Positions 1 through 8,811 of a DNA stretch of 64,000 nt are shown here, piece after piece (positions within the stretch are counted from its first letter, which is position 1; each line of letters begins with the position of its first letter). The stretch comes from Pontibacter chinhatensis. Its GTDB lineage: Bacteria; Bacteroidota; Bacteroidia; Cytophagales; Hymenobacteraceae. The stretch covers positions 62,001-126,000 of the forward strand of contig NZ_FOOT01000007.1 in the NCBI RefSeq assembly GCF_900113285.1, in the 5' to 3' direction. The position numbers and the translations under genes are program-made. The notes beneath the pieces are model-generated. The model was not told where the DNA came from. It saw only the letters and a list, made by a program, of their open reading frames with translations, and ran no database searches.

Positions 1-1
1 C

Positions 2-616
2 TATACATTACCCTTGTGCCTGTTGGTCTTTTGCTGCAAGCAGGTGCAGCAGGAGGAGAAACAGGTAGAGATTCCTTTCACACAGGATGATATTACCCAA
101 ATCTATAGCTTGGCTTTTGATTCTTTGCTTGGGCATTCGGATAGATGGTTAGATGCAAAGCCTGTAATGGTTAACGATAGTGTAGTTGTGGATGTAATCT
201 TTAGCCCGGAAGATGAACCGCACCATTTTACTGATAGATTATTTTCAGAAGAAAGATATACAGCTAGTGGGAAAGATCTCTTAAAGAAATATGATGGATT
301 CGAAGAAGAGCAGTTCAGAGTAATAATTGCGGATAGTACCTGGAAATTCTATAAGATTGTAGAACCTGGCAGTTTGAATACTTCTTTTAAGTATAAGCTA
401 GTACCTGTGCTGAAAGGTAAAGAATCATATTACGCAGGAGATACCTTAGGTGCTGTTTGGTTGAATAATATTGCTTTCAATAAAAGTGCTGATCATGCTA
501 TTGCAGTAGTACTTTTTACTAAAGCTCCGGATTGGGGATTTGAAGAAGCATACTTCTTCACAAAAGAGAATGACAAGTGGAGGGTTGTCGGGCAGAACAG
601 TCTGTTGATCTGGTAA
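2..616 (+). CDS. Putative lipoprotein, 5'-truncated by window edge
   Basis: The frame is open to the left edge of the window, so the true start lies outside. The first visible residues (YTLPLCLLVFCC) look like the hydrophobic part and lipobox (LVFC) of a lipoprotein signal peptide. A TTG at 14 would leave too short a signal, so I treat the gene as partial. The mature part of about 190 residues is acidic and I do not recognise a family. Its codons are AT-richer than those of the nuo genes that follow, which suggests a later insertion next to the complex I operon. Function unknown; outer-membrane or periplasmic anchoring is inferred from the lipobox only. Confidence 0.7.
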   Translation, partial: YTLPLCLLVFCCKQVQQEEKQVEIPFTQDDITQIYSLAFDSLLGHSDRWLDAKPVMVNDSVVVDVIFSPEDEPHHFTDRLFSEERYTASGKDLLKKYDGFEEEQFRVIIADSTWKFYKIVEPGSLNTSFKYKLVPVLKGKESYYAGDTLGAVWLNNIAFNKSADHAIAVVLFTKAPDWGFEEAYFFTKENDKWRVVGQNSLLIW

Positions 617-633
617 AGTTCTATTTGCAGGAG

Positions 634-781
634 TTGGTCGCGACCTGTCCGCACAGCACCAATAGCTATGAATCTTATACTTTTAAATTGGCAGTTGCAG
701 ACTCCCCTCCTTGGACTACCGAGAACACGAGTTTGAAGGTAGCGAGCGCAGCTCTGAGGGGCAGGGGTGGTTGGCCCGGGT
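634..781 (+). repeat. Dispersed repeat C, copy 1
   Basis: About 150 bp between the first gene and nuoH. It starts with the palindrome-like GGTCGCGACCTGTCCGC, passes an AGCTATGAA...CTTATACTTT stretch and ends in CTGAGGGGCAGGGGTGGTTGG. The same ordered string recurs at 27982-28130 and, inverted, at 54786-54905. The 617-884 spacer holds no convincing gene. Confidence 0.8.
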
Positions 782-856
782 ACTCAGATAATCCTGCCCA
801 TCCATAAATCCCGCAAATCCTAATTCTGACAAAATTCTATTCTCCAAATTATACCC

Positions 857-864
857 TACCTTTG
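857..864 (+). promoter_or_regulatory. Probable -7 box of nuoH promoter
   Basis: TACCTTTG matches the Bacteroidetes -7 consensus TAnnTTTG and ends 20 bases before the nuoH ATG. No clear -33 TTTG is visible. It suggests that nuoH onward can be transcribed separately from genes to the left. Confidence 0.5.
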
Positions 865-884
865 CGGGGATAAAGACAAACGCT

Positions 885-1988
885 ATGCTCGCTTTTCTGC
901 TGACCTTAGGAGCCTTGCTGGGAGTGGTGATTGCGCTGGCCTATGCCGAGCGCAAGGTGGCCGCTTTTATGCAGGACCGCATGGGACCCACCGAGGCGGG
1001 GCCGCAGGGCTCGCTGCAGGCGGTAGCCGACGTGCTGAAGCTGCTGCAGAAAGAAGACATCGTGCCGGCAGCAGCCGATAAAGGCCTGTTCAAGCTGGCG
1101 CCTATCCTCATCTTTGCCGCGGTTTTCGCAGGCTTTGCCGTGATTCCCTTCACACCGGACCTGGTGCCGGCCGGTATTGGCATTGGCGTATTTTACCTGC
1201 TGGCCATTATTTCGCTGGATGTGGTGGGGCTGCTGATGGCCGGCTGGGGCTCGAATAACAAGTATGCCATGCTGGGCGCGATGCGCTCGGTGGCACAAAT
1301 TGTGTCCTATGAGATTCCGGCGGGGCTGGCTATACTTTCGGTGGTGATGGTGTGCCAGTCACTGGACTTCCAGGAGATTAGCTACCAGCAAGGGGCGCTG
1401 ATGAACCAGTTCCCGGGACTGGAGTATGAGATGAACTGGCTTTTCGGCATTGAGGCCTTGGGTATCAACACCACTACCATCGGCGGCATCACGACCTGGA
1501 ACATTTTCCGGGCACCTATACTTTTAGTAGCCTTTATCATCTACTTTATCGCCTCGCTGGCCGAGAGCAACCGCGCGCCCTTCGACATCCCAGAGGCGGA
1601 GTCGGAGCTGGTGGCGGGTTTCCACGTAGAGTATTCGGGTTTCCGGTTTGCGGTGCTGTTTCTGGCTGAGTATAGTATGATGGTGCTGGTATGCCTGGTG
1701 GCCGTAGTGCTTTTCCTGGGAAGCTGGAACACGCCTTTACCGAACATTGGCCCCGTGGCGCTGGCCTACTGGACTTCCGGCACGCCTGGCGAAATCTCAA
1801 GTATACTGTGGGGCATTTTCTGGTTGCTGAGCAAGACCTTTATACTTTTATTTCTGCAGTTGCAGCTCCGCTGGACCTATCCGCGCCTGCGCGTAGACCA
1901 GCTCATGCACCTGTGTTGGAAAGTGCTCACGCCGGTAGCGCTGGCCGTGGTTTTAATAGCCGGCATCTGGCGGTTGTTGATGATTTAA
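885..1988 (+). CDS. nuoH: NADH-quinone oxidoreductase subunit H
   Basis: Membrane subunit of complex I that joins the peripheral arm to the proton-pumping arm and helps form the quinone site. The N-terminus carries the family hallmark YAERKVAAFMQDRMGP followed by GPQGSLQAVADVLKLLQKED; a second conserved loop, SNRAPFDIPEAESELVAGF, sits in the middle. Eight or so hydrophobic segments span the 367 residues, close to the usual length. The ATG lies 20 bases after a TAnnTTTG box. It is the first visible nuo gene; nuoA-G are presumably to the left. A Nudix gene separates it from nuoI, which is unusual because H and I are normally adjacent. Confidence 0.97.
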   Translation: MLAFLLTLGALLGVVIALAYAERKVAAFMQDRMGPTEAGPQGSLQAVADVLKLLQKEDIVPAAADKGLFKLAPILIFAAVFAGFAVIPFTPDLVPAGIGIGVFYLLAIISLDVVGLLMAGWGSNNKYAMLGAMRSVAQIVSYEIPAGLAILSVVMVCQSLDFQEISYQQGALMNQFPGLEYEMNWLFGIEALGINTTTIGGITTWNIFRAPILLVAFIIYFIASLAESNRAPFDIPEAESELVAGFHVEYSGFRFAVLFLAEYSMMVLVCLVAVVLFLGSWNTPLPNIGPVALAYWTSGTPGEISSILWGIFWLLSKTFILLFLQLQLRWTYPRLRVDQLMHLCWKVLTPVALAVVLIAGIWRLLMI

Positions 1989-2033
1989 ATTAGACTCAAT
2001 AGAGGGAAATCATATACAGTTGATAGCAGGTTA

Positions 2034-2675
2034 ATGCACAAGTTTATAGAGGCACTCAGGAAGAGATTGCAGGAGCCACTACCCGGTGAAGCTGCTCATA
2101 ACCTAATGTCAAGTATAAACCGGAATAACCTTAAACTCAGAGCAAAGCCGGATAGCCAGACGAAAGAAAGCGCTGTACTGATATTGTTTTACCAGGATGG
2201 AAACAAAATAAAGCTGCCACTTATCCTGCGGCCTGTTTATGCGGGCGTACATAGCGGCCAGATAGGATTGCCTGGAGGCAGAAGGGAAGAGACCGATGCA
2301 AATTTCTACGAAACGGCCTTAAGAGAGGCACAGGAAGAAATAGGCATCAACCCGGCAGAGGTCACGGTTATTGGCCACCTGAGCGACCTCTTTGTATTTG
2401 CCAGCAACCATATGGTGCATCCGGTGGTGGGCTATATGGAGCAAAAGCCGGCTTTTTTGCTGGACCCCAGGGAAGTGGACCAATTGATAGAAGTACCGCT
2501 CTCCACGCTGCTCGATACAAGCATCAGGGGTATTACGAATTTTGTAGTATCTGGCAACATCGAGATTTCTGCGCCTTATTTTGGTGTTGATGGCCATACA
2601 GTCTGGGGTGCTACGGCTATGATGCTGAGTGAGTTGCTAAGTATAATAAATGAGCTGGAAGAGGATGCACGCTGA
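2034..2675 (+). CDS. Nudix hydrolase, CoA pyrophosphatase (NudL) type
   Basis: Predicted to cleave CoA or a related nucleotide diphosphate in the cytoplasm. The signature HSGQIGLPGGRREE followed by ALREAQEEIGI (residues 73-105) is the UPF0035/NudL form of the Nudix box, which has one extra residue before the RE pair compared with the standard box. The downstream VIGHLSDLFVFASNHMVHPVVGY also fits that family. The 213-residue length is normal. It sits between nuoH and nuoI on the same strand with gaps of 45 and 32 bases, so it is probably co-transcribed with complex I although no functional link is known. Exact substrate is inferred from the family. Confidence 0.85.
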   Translation: MHKFIEALRKRLQEPLPGEAAHNLMSSINRNNLKLRAKPDSQTKESAVLILFYQDGNKIKLPLILRPVYAGVHSGQIGLPGGRREETDANFYETALREAQEEIGINPAEVTVIGHLSDLFVFASNHMVHPVVGYMEQKPAFLLDPREVDQLIEVPLSTLLDTSIRGITNFVVSGNIEISAPYFGVDGHTVWGATAMMLSELLSIINELEEDAR

Positions 2676-2707
2676 GTGCTTTGAGCTCTTAATTCAAATT
2701 TATTAAC

Positions 2708-3307
2708 TTGAACGAAGTGAAAAAACATACAGGTTTTGGGTACGTGGTGAAGTCGCTGGTGAGCGGACTTGGCCTGACGTGGCGGCACTTTAAGAACGCC
2801 CGCAACCGCCGCACACCGGAGTATGTGTCGGACGAGAACTACTTTAAGCAGCCCGATGGCATGGCTACGCTCAAGTACCCGTACGAGGCCATTCCCGTGC
2901 CCGATAACGGCCGCTACCGCCTGCACAACGAGATTGACGACTGCATTGTCTGCGACCTCTGCGCCAAGATATGCCCGGTAAACTGCATTACAATTGAGTC
3001 GGTAAAGGCAACGGAAGACATTGGTATGACCTCCGACGGCACCAAAAAACGCCTCTACGCCCAGGTGTTCGACATCGACATGGCCAAATGCTGCTACTGC
3101 GGCCTCTGCACCACCGTTTGCCCCACCGACTGCCTCACCATGACGCCGGTGTACGATTTTGCGGAAGTAAACATCAAGAACATGGTCTACCACTTCACCG
3201 ACCTCACGCCCGAACAGGCCGAGGAGAAGAAGCAGTTGCTGGCCAAGCAGCAAGAGGAGATGGCCGCCGCCAAAGCAGCCGCGCTGGCGGCGAGGAAGCA
3301 GGGGTAA
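2708..3307 (+). CDS. nuoI: NADH-quinone oxidoreductase subunit I
   Basis: Iron-sulfur subunit carrying clusters N6a and N6b that pass electrons towards quinone. Two ferredoxin motifs are plain: CIVCDLCAKICP and CCYCGLCTTVCP, each CxxCxxCxxxCP. The start is a TTG at 2708; the next in-frame ATG is about 50 residues in and would remove conserved sequence, so TTG is needed. The C-terminus has an Ala/Lys/Gln-rich tail (about 30 residues) beyond the conserved core. It lies between the Nudix gene and a small AT-rich gene whose ATG begins 3 bases after the nuoI stop. Confidence 0.96.
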   Translation: MNEVKKHTGFGYVVKSLVSGLGLTWRHFKNARNRRTPEYVSDENYFKQPDGMATLKYPYEAIPVPDNGRYRLHNEIDDCIVCDLCAKICPVNCITIESVKATEDIGMTSDGTKKRLYAQVFDIDMAKCCYCGLCTTVCPTDCLTMTPVYDFAEVNIKNMVYHFTDLTPEQAEEKKQLLAKQQEEMAAAKAAALAARKQG

Positions 3308-3310
3308 AGT

Positions 3311-3730
3311 ATGATTCAGGTTGATGAGATACTTGAATTTACAAGAGCTTATACTTCTAGTAATAAAGTACAAGAAGAGTCCGATATCTATGACGATTTA
3401 GATTTGGCTGGGGACGATTTCCATGATTTTATAGAGCATTTTGCTGCCAGATACGAAGTAGATTTAACTGCCTATTTGTGGTATTTCCATGCTGATGAGG
3501 AAGGCTTGAATTTGGGATCTTGGTTCTTTAAGCCACCTTATGCAAGAGTAAAGAGAATTCCTGTTACACCCAAAATGTTAACCAATTTTGCAAATAGTAG
3601 GAAATGGACGGTTAAGTATCCGGAGCATCATCTACCAGAAAGAAGATATGATTTACTCTTCAATCAGATTGTTTCAGTTATTATGCTTTTAGTGCTGGCT
3701 ATACTTCTGCTATACAAATATTGGGGATAA
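3311..3730 (+). CDS. DUF1493-like protein with C-terminal membrane helix
   Basis: A 139-residue protein starting 3 bases after nuoI. The N-terminal two thirds contain DIYDDLDLAGDDFHDFIEHF followed by a DLTAYLWYFHADEE segment, the arrangement I associate with DUF1493, a small acyl-carrier-like fold of unknown role. Residues 115-136 form one hydrophobic helix (VSVIMLLVLAILLLYKYWG at the end). Codon use is AT-rich and unlike the flanking nuoI and nuoJ, pointing to an inserted gene. It is in line with the operon and probably co-transcribed. No evidence links it to complex I. Family assignment is from memory of the motif pattern, so moderate. Confidence 0.65.
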   Translation: MIQVDEILEFTRAYTSSNKVQEESDIYDDLDLAGDDFHDFIEHFAARYEVDLTAYLWYFHADEEGLNLGSWFFKPPYARVKRIPVTPKMLTNFANSRKWTVKYPEHHLPERRYDLLFNQIVSVIMLLVLAILLLYKYWG

Positions 3731-3759
3731 TTGATAAATGTTAACTGATAACTGAAAAG

Positions 3760-4272
3760 ATGCTTTTCTACCTCTTCGCCATACTTGCTATACTTTCGGC
3801 AGCCTACGTGGTGCTGACGCGCAACCTGCTGTATGCTGGGTTTTCGCTGCTGATAACCTTGCTAAGTATAGCTGGCATTTACGTGCTGCTGTTTGCCGAT
3901 TTTATAGCTGTCACGCAACTAATGGTGTATGTGGGTGGTGTGCTGGTGCTTATATTGTTCGGCATCATGCTCAGCAGCCGCGTGCACAACAAGTCGGTGC
4001 TCTCGGAGAGCGTGAACAAAGTATGGGGCACGCTGGTGGCCGGGCTTATACTTGTCGGGCTGAGCTATGCCATACTGAAGGCGAACGTTGCCTCGCTGCC
4101 CTGGCTGCAGACCTCGGAGGTAGATGTGCTGGGCAATCAGAAAAGCAGGGTGCAAAGTATAGGCATTAAGCTGATGACCGATTTTGTGGTGCCCTTTGAG
4201 CTGGCCTCGCTGCTGCTGCTCATCGCCCTGATGGGTGCCGCCTATGTTGCCACCGAAAAACAGAACGCATAA
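3760..4272 (+). CDS. nuoJ: NADH-quinone oxidoreductase subunit J
   Basis: Small membrane subunit of complex I, about five hydrophobic segments in 170 residues. The conserved third helix with a pi-bulge is visible as DFIAVTQLMVYVGGVLVLILFGIML (residues 47 onward). It ends AYVATEKQNA, and nuoK begins 2 bases after the stop, so the two are translationally close. TATACTTT motif copies fall in its codons (e.g. around 3790 and 4050). Confidence 0.95.
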   Translation: MLFYLFAILAILSAAYVVLTRNLLYAGFSLLITLLSIAGIYVLLFADFIAVTQLMVYVGGVLVLILFGIMLSSRVHNKSVLSESVNKVWGTLVAGLILVGLSYAILKANVASLPWLQTSEVDVLGNQKSRVQSIGIKLMTDFVVPFELASLLLLIALMGAAYVATEKQNA

Positions 4273-4274
4273 GT

Positions 4275-4583
4275 ATGGAGCAGATTCCCTTAGAGCATAT
4301 TTTACTCCTGAGCGCGGTCCTTTTCAGCATCGGTGTATTGGCTGTTATTTCCAAGCGCCATGCGGTGGTGGTACTGATGGGCATTGAGTTGATTTTTAAT
4401 GCCGCCAACCTCAACCTGGTCGCTTTCAGCCGCCATGATCCCACGTTGCTGCAGGGCCAGATGTTCTCCCTCTTCGTAATCCTGGTGGCCGCTGCCGAGG
4501 CGGCCGTGGCGCTGGCCATTGTGCTGCGGGTGTACCAGTACTTTAAAACAGCCAACCTGAACGAGGTGTCGACGCAGGAGTAA
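4275..4583 (+). CDS. nuoK: NADH-quinone oxidoreductase subunit K
   Basis: Antiporter-like small membrane subunit of complex I, 102 residues with three hydrophobic helices. The two conserved membrane glutamates are present: GIELIFNAANLNLV in helix 2 and VAAAEAAVALAIVL in helix 3. The ATG lies 2 bases after nuoJ. After its stop the operon is interrupted by a 258-base spacer holding a paired-hairpin repeat and a new promoter-like box, so nuoL-N may form a second transcription unit. Confidence 0.96.
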   Translation: MEQIPLEHILLLSAVLFSIGVLAVISKRHAVVVLMGIELIFNAANLNLVAFSRHDPTLLQGQMFSLFVILVAAAEAAVALAIVLRVYQYFKTANLNEVSTQE

Positions 4584-4595
4584 CTTTTCCTGCCG

Positions 4596-4643
4596 CAAGT
4601 TTTCAACTTGTGGCTTTGCATAATGTTGAGTTTGTAACTCAAC
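4596..4643 (+). repeat. Paired-hairpin element, copy 1
   Basis: Two perfect inverted repeats separated by 14 bases: CAAGTT-TTC-AACTTG (4596-4610) and GTTGAGTT-TGT-AACTCAAC (4625-4643). The same two-hairpin design with the same 14-base gap occurs at 12385-12432 and 54935-54982 with different stem bases, so pairing is kept while sequence changes. Confidence 0.85.
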
Positions 4644-4778
4644 TGGGGCGGAGGGCCAGGTTATCTACTAAAGGGCATCCCGATTTAAGTACTCATTTAT
4701 ACTTTTCTGCTCCGCAGCTGGCTTAACTATCCCTGAAATCTCCCCCAAAGTATACTTATAAGTTTAAAGCAATATAGT

Positions 4779-4786
4779 TAACTTTG
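4779..4786 (+). promoter_or_regulatory. Probable -7 box of nuoL promoter
   Basis: TAACTTTG fits TAnnTTTG, 55 bases before the nuoL start. Together with the repeat at 4596-4643 it suggests a separate start of transcription for nuoL-M-N. Confidence 0.45.
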
Positions 4787-4841
4787 CCCGCTGTTTGCTG
4801 GCCCCGGCCATGCCTATCCGTAACAAAACCAGAAGTATACT

Positions 4842-7004
4842 TTGGAGCTATCCGAACTCTTAAAGCCTTTGGCGGGCACACCCCAAACCACCACCGCGCT
4901 GGTGGTGCTGTTGCTGCCGCTGCTGGGTTTTCTGGTGCTGTTTATGTTGGGCAAACGCCTGCCGCGCCAAGGCGACTGGCTCGCTATTGGGCTAACGGCC
5001 GTAGCGTTTATACTTTCCGGGTGGCTGTTTTGGCAGACCTGGAACACGGCTACGTTTCATACGCGCACTACCTGGTTCAGTCTGCCAGGTAACTCCCTGA
5101 CCGATTTTACGGCAGGTATTCTGCTCGATAACCTCACGGTGCTGATGCTGGTGATTGTCACTTTCATCTCGCTGCTGGTGCAGCTGTTTTCGATGGGCTA
5201 CATGCACGGCGACAAGGGCTACAGCCGCTACTTTGCCTTCCTGGGCCTGTTTACCTTTAGCATGTTGGGGATTGTGCTGGTGGACAACCTGCTGCTGCTG
5301 TTCATGTTCTGGGAGCTGGTGGGACTTTCCTCGTACCTGCTCATTGGTTTCTGGTTTCATAAACCGGCGGCGGTGGCGGCCAACAAAAAAGCTTTCCTCG
5401 TCAACCGCATCGGCGATATCGGGCTGCTGCTCGGGCTGTTCGCCTTCTATACTTATTTCCGCACCTTCGATTTGGAGGCGCTGCGCCTGCTCATCGGGAA
5501 CGGTGTCTGGGAGGGTGGCAGTTTCGTGACGACCTATACGTTGAATAACCAGGAGTGGCTGGTGGAGCTGGGGCCGGTCTTCCTGACGGTGGCAGGGCTG
5601 GGGCTGTTTATGGGCTGTGTGGGCAAGTCGGCGCAGTTTCCGCTGCAGGTCTGGCTGCCGGATGCCATGCAAGGACCAACACCGGTTTCGGCGCTCATCC
5701 ATGCAGCTACCATGGTGGCGGCTGGGGTATACCTGGTGGCGCGTTGCTATGCTTTTTTTACGCCGGAGGCGCTTACTGTAATTGCCCTGGTAGGTGCTAT
5801 AACAGCCCTGATTGGCGCTCTGGTGGCACTCACGCAGTATGACATCAAAGCCGTGCTGGCTTTCTCGACCATCTCGCAGCTGGGCTATATGGTGATGGGC
5901 ATGGGCGTAGGCGCACACGATGCGGCGCTGTTTCACCTGTCTACCCACGCCTTTTTCAAGGCCGCGCTCTTCCTCAACTCGGGCATCATCATCCACGCCA
6001 TGCACAGGGGCCTGCACCAGCACCACCTGTCCCTCGACGCGCAGGACATCCGAAACATGGGCGGGCTGCGCAAAGCCATGCCACTCACGTTTTATACGTA
6101 CCTGGTTGCCGCTGCTGCCCTGGTGGGCTTGCCGCTGTTCTCAGGATTCTTGTCAAAAGACGCCATTCTTTCCGGTAGCTGGGCCTGGGCGCAAACCATG
6201 GGAGGCGGTTTATACTTTGTCATTCCGGTAATAGGGTTCACGGTCGTGCTGCTCACGGCTTTCTACATGGCGCGACACATGTGGTTTATCTTCTTCGGCG
6301 AGTTCAGGGCAGCATTTCCGGTGCAGGACCTGCGGCTGAAGGCAGGGCAGGAGATAGAGCGCGAGATGCTGTTGCCGGTGATCCTGCTGGCTATACTTTC
6401 GCTGGGCATTTTCTTCTCGCTCAACCCATTGAGTTTCGGCGGCAGCTGGCTCCTGCAGGGCATCAGCCTGGAAAACCTATCCACGTCTTACATTTTATCC
6501 GATGAACTGGTGCAGGCGGTGATAGCGCGCGATGCGGCCAACCATACGTTGCACCTGGTGTTCGGTATACTTTCCACTTTGCTCGCGGCAGCGGGTATTA
6601 GTTGGGCTATTCTAAAGTATAAAAGCAGAACAGCAGAGCAGTTTCTGCACGAGCAGCCGCAGGGCAGGCTGGCGCAATTCTCGCAGCAGCATTTCCGCCT
6701 CAACGAGTTTTACAATAGAACTTTTGTGCAGCCCACGCTTCGGCTAGGCCACCAGCTGTACCGCATCGACATAAAAGTTATTGACTATGTGCTAAACAAT
6801 GGCAGCAAGGCGCTGGTGATCCTGGCTAAGTTTATAGCCTGGGTGGACCGCTGGGTAGTGGATGGGCTGGTGTGGCTGGTGGGGGCACTCTCAAAAGTAA
6901 TGGGGCGTGTGGGCCGCGGGCTGCAGAACGGTAAGGTGCAAAGTTACTTCGCCTACTCGCTATTCGGATTTATTTTACTGATGCTATATATCATCCTGTT
7001 TTGA
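4842..7004 (+). CDS. nuoL: NADH-quinone oxidoreductase subunit L
   Basis: Largest antiporter-like proton-pumping subunit of complex I (720 residues, many membrane helices plus the C-terminal lateral helix region). Family motifs visible include FMFWELVGLSSYLLIGFW, KSAQFPLQVWLPDAMQGPTP and ALIHAATMVAAGVYLVAR, with the pumping glutamate and lysines. The start is TTG at 4842: an in-frame stop at 4821-4823 leaves no ATG or GTG upstream, so TTG is forced. It overlaps a TATACTT motif. nuoM follows after 58 bases. Confidence 0.96.
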   Translation: MELSELLKPLAGTPQTTTALVVLLLPLLGFLVLFMLGKRLPRQGDWLAIGLTAVAFILSGWLFWQTWNTATFHTRTTWFSLPGNSLTDFTAGILLDNLTVLMLVIVTFISLLVQLFSMGYMHGDKGYSRYFAFLGLFTFSMLGIVLVDNLLLLFMFWELVGLSSYLLIGFWFHKPAAVAANKKAFLVNRIGDIGLLLGLFAFYTYFRTFDLEALRLLIGNGVWEGGSFVTTYTLNNQEWLVELGPVFLTVAGLGLFMGCVGKSAQFPLQVWLPDAMQGPTPVSALIHAATMVAAGVYLVARCYAFFTPEALTVIALVGAITALIGALVALTQYDIKAVLAFSTISQLGYMVMGMGVGAHDAALFHLSTHAFFKAALFLNSGIIIHAMHRGLHQHHLSLDAQDIRNMGGLRKAMPLTFYTYLVAAAALVGLPLFSGFLSKDAILSGSWAWAQTMGGGLYFVIPVIGFTVVLLTAFYMARHMWFIFFGEFRAAFPVQDLRLKAGQEIEREMLLPVILLAILSLGIFFSLNPLSFGGSWLLQGISLENLSTSYILSDELVQAVIARDAANHTLHLVFGILSTLLAAAGISWAILKYKSRTAEQFLHEQPQGRLAQFSQQHFRLNEFYNRTFVQPTLRLGHQLYRIDIKVIDYVLNNGSKALVILAKFIAWVDRWVVDGLVWLVGALSKVMGRVGRGLQNGKVQSYFAYSLFGFILLMLYIILF

Positions 7005-7062
7005 TAGTACCTTTGGGAGTAGGATTTACCAATCAGCTATTAACAAGCAACAATAAGTACAG

Positions 7063-8811
7063 TTGAACGATTTTATACTCACTAGCCTCATTTTTACACC
7101 CTTATTGGCAGCGCTTGTCATCTTGCTGTTGCCGGTGCGCCTGCACAAGCCCATAAAGGCAGTGACCTTGCTGGCGGCCCTGGTGCAGATGGGGCTGGCT
7201 ATACTTTTATACTTCCGGTTCGACGGAGGCGCGGCGGCCAACGGACAGATGGGTTACCAGTTTGTGCAGAAACTCAACTGGATAGGCTTCTCGCTCGGCA
7301 ACCTGGGGCGTTTTCAAATCGACTACTTCGTGGGCGTGGACGGGGTGAGCATCAGCCTGGTGCTGCTCACGGGCCTGGTGGGCGTGATCGGGGTGATCTC
7401 CTCCTGGAACATCACCAAAAATGTGAAAGGCTATTTCCTGCTCTACCTGCTGCTGCTCACCAGCGTGATGGGCTGTTTTCTGGCGCTGGATTTCTTCCTC
7501 TTCTACCTCTTCTTCGAGTTCATGCTCCTGCCCATGTACTTTCTCATCGGCATCTGGGGCGGCCCGAAGCGCGAATATGCTGCTATCAAGTTCTTCATTT
7601 ATACGTTGGTGGGCTCCCTTTTCATCCTGATTGTGATGATCGGGCTTTATACTTCGGTGATTGATCCGGCGGCTACGGCCGTGCAGATGGGGCTGCTGGA
7701 ACAAGGGCAAGCGGCCAGTGCCGAGGTGCTGACGCAGGTGCAGCAAATGCTGCAGCGCAACCAGATCAGCAACTACAACCTGGTGCATACATTCAGCATC
7801 CCAGCCATGATGGAGCCGGCCAACTTTATCCCGAACAGCCTGCTGCACGTGCTCTCGGGAAGTATACTTTGGGACATGCCGCTGCGCTTTATTGCGTTCC
7901 TGCTGCTGTTTGCCGGGTTTGCCATCAAGGTACCGTCGGTGCCGGTGCACACCTGGCTGCCCGATGCGCACGTAGAGGCGCCCACGCCCATCTCAGTGCT
8001 GCTGGCGGCTATACTTCTGAAAGTGGGCGGTTATGGCCTGATCCGCATCGTGTACCCTATTTTCCCGGATGCCGGTACCTACTTCTCCATACTTGTCGGG
8101 GGCCTGGGCGTGCTGTCGATTATCTACGGGGCGATGAACGCACTCGCCATGAAGGATCTGAAGAAGCTGATTGCTTACTCGTCGGTGTCGCACATGGGCT
8201 TTGTGCTGCTGGGGCTGGCCACGCTCACCAACGAGGGCGTGAACGGCGCCATCTACATGATGTTTAGCCACGGCATTATCTCGGCCATGCTCTTTTTGGT
8301 GGTGGGCGTGATTTACGACCGTGCCCACGACCGCATGATCCATAACTTTCGGGGCCTGGCCAACGCCATGCCGGCTTATACTGCCTTTGTGGTGGTGGCC
8401 TTCTTCGCCTCACTGGGGATGCCGGGCTTCTCCGGGTTTATCTCCGAGTTATTGGTGCTGGTGGGCGGTTTTGGCGCGCCGGAGGCCACAGGCCTGTTGC
8501 CGCGCTGGCTTACCATTGTAGCGGTATTCGGCCTGCTGCTGAGTGCTGCTTACTACCTGTGGGCGCTGCAGCGCATGTTCTTCGGCAAGTTCTGGATTTT
8601 CCCGGAGCTGCGCCAGAATGCCCTCATCACCGACCTAAACGCGAGAGAGTACCTGATGCTGGTGCCGCTGGCGGTGCTGGCCCTGGTCTTCGGCATTTTT
8701 CCGCACCTGCTGCTGGACAAGATTGGCCTGACAGTGAACGGTTACACGGAGATGGTGCTGCTGCGCGGACAGGAGCAGCTGGGTTTAATTATATCAACAT
8801 TACAGAAATAA
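7063..8811 (+). CDS. nuoM: NADH-quinone oxidoreductase subunit M
   Basis: Second antiporter-like subunit of complex I, 582 residues. Hallmarks are FFEFMLLPMYFLIGIWGG, VPSVPVHTWLPDAHVEAPTP and SHMGFVLLGLATL. The start is TTG at 7063; a TAA at 7054-7056 in the same frame excludes any longer version. The stop codon is immediately followed by the GTG of nuoN with no gap. Several codons are built on the window-wide TATACTT motif, for example the paired copies near 7200. Confidence 0.96.
   Translation: MNDFILTSLIFTPLLAALVILLLPVRLHKPIKAVTLLAALVQMGLAILLYFRFDGGAAANGQMGYQFVQKLNWIGFSLGNLGRFQIDYFVGVDGVSISLVLLTGLVGVIGVISSWNITKNVKGYFLLYLLLLTSVMGCFLALDFFLFYLFFEFMLLPMYFLIGIWGGPKREYAAIKFFIYTLVGSLFILIVMIGLYTSVIDPAATAVQMGLLEQGQAASAEVLTQVQQMLQRNQISNYNLVHTFSIPAMMEPANFIPNSLLHVLSGSILWDMPLRFIAFLLLFAGFAIKVPSVPVHTWLPDAHVEAPTPISVLLAAILLKVGGYGLIRIVYPIFPDAGTYFSILVGGLGVLSIIYGAMNALAMKDLKKLIAYSSVSHMGFVLLGLATLTNEGVNGAIYMMFSHGIISAMLFLVVGVIYDRAHDRMIHNFRGLANAMPAYTAFVVVAFFASLGMPGFSGFISELLVLVGGFGAPEATGLLPRWLTIVAVFGLLLSAAYYLWALQRMFFGKFWIFPELRQNALITDLNAREYLMLVPLAVLALVFGIFPHLLLDKIGLTVNGYTEMVLLRGQEQLGLIISTLQK

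Noticed and set aside
577..807. 76-residue frame after the first gene
   Set aside because: It overlaps the real gene end and runs through dispersed repeat C; no protein character.
4992..6026. 344-residue frame antisense to nuoL
   Set aside because: Gln/His/Arg-rich shadow of a GC-rich membrane gene; nuoL on the other strand is certain.
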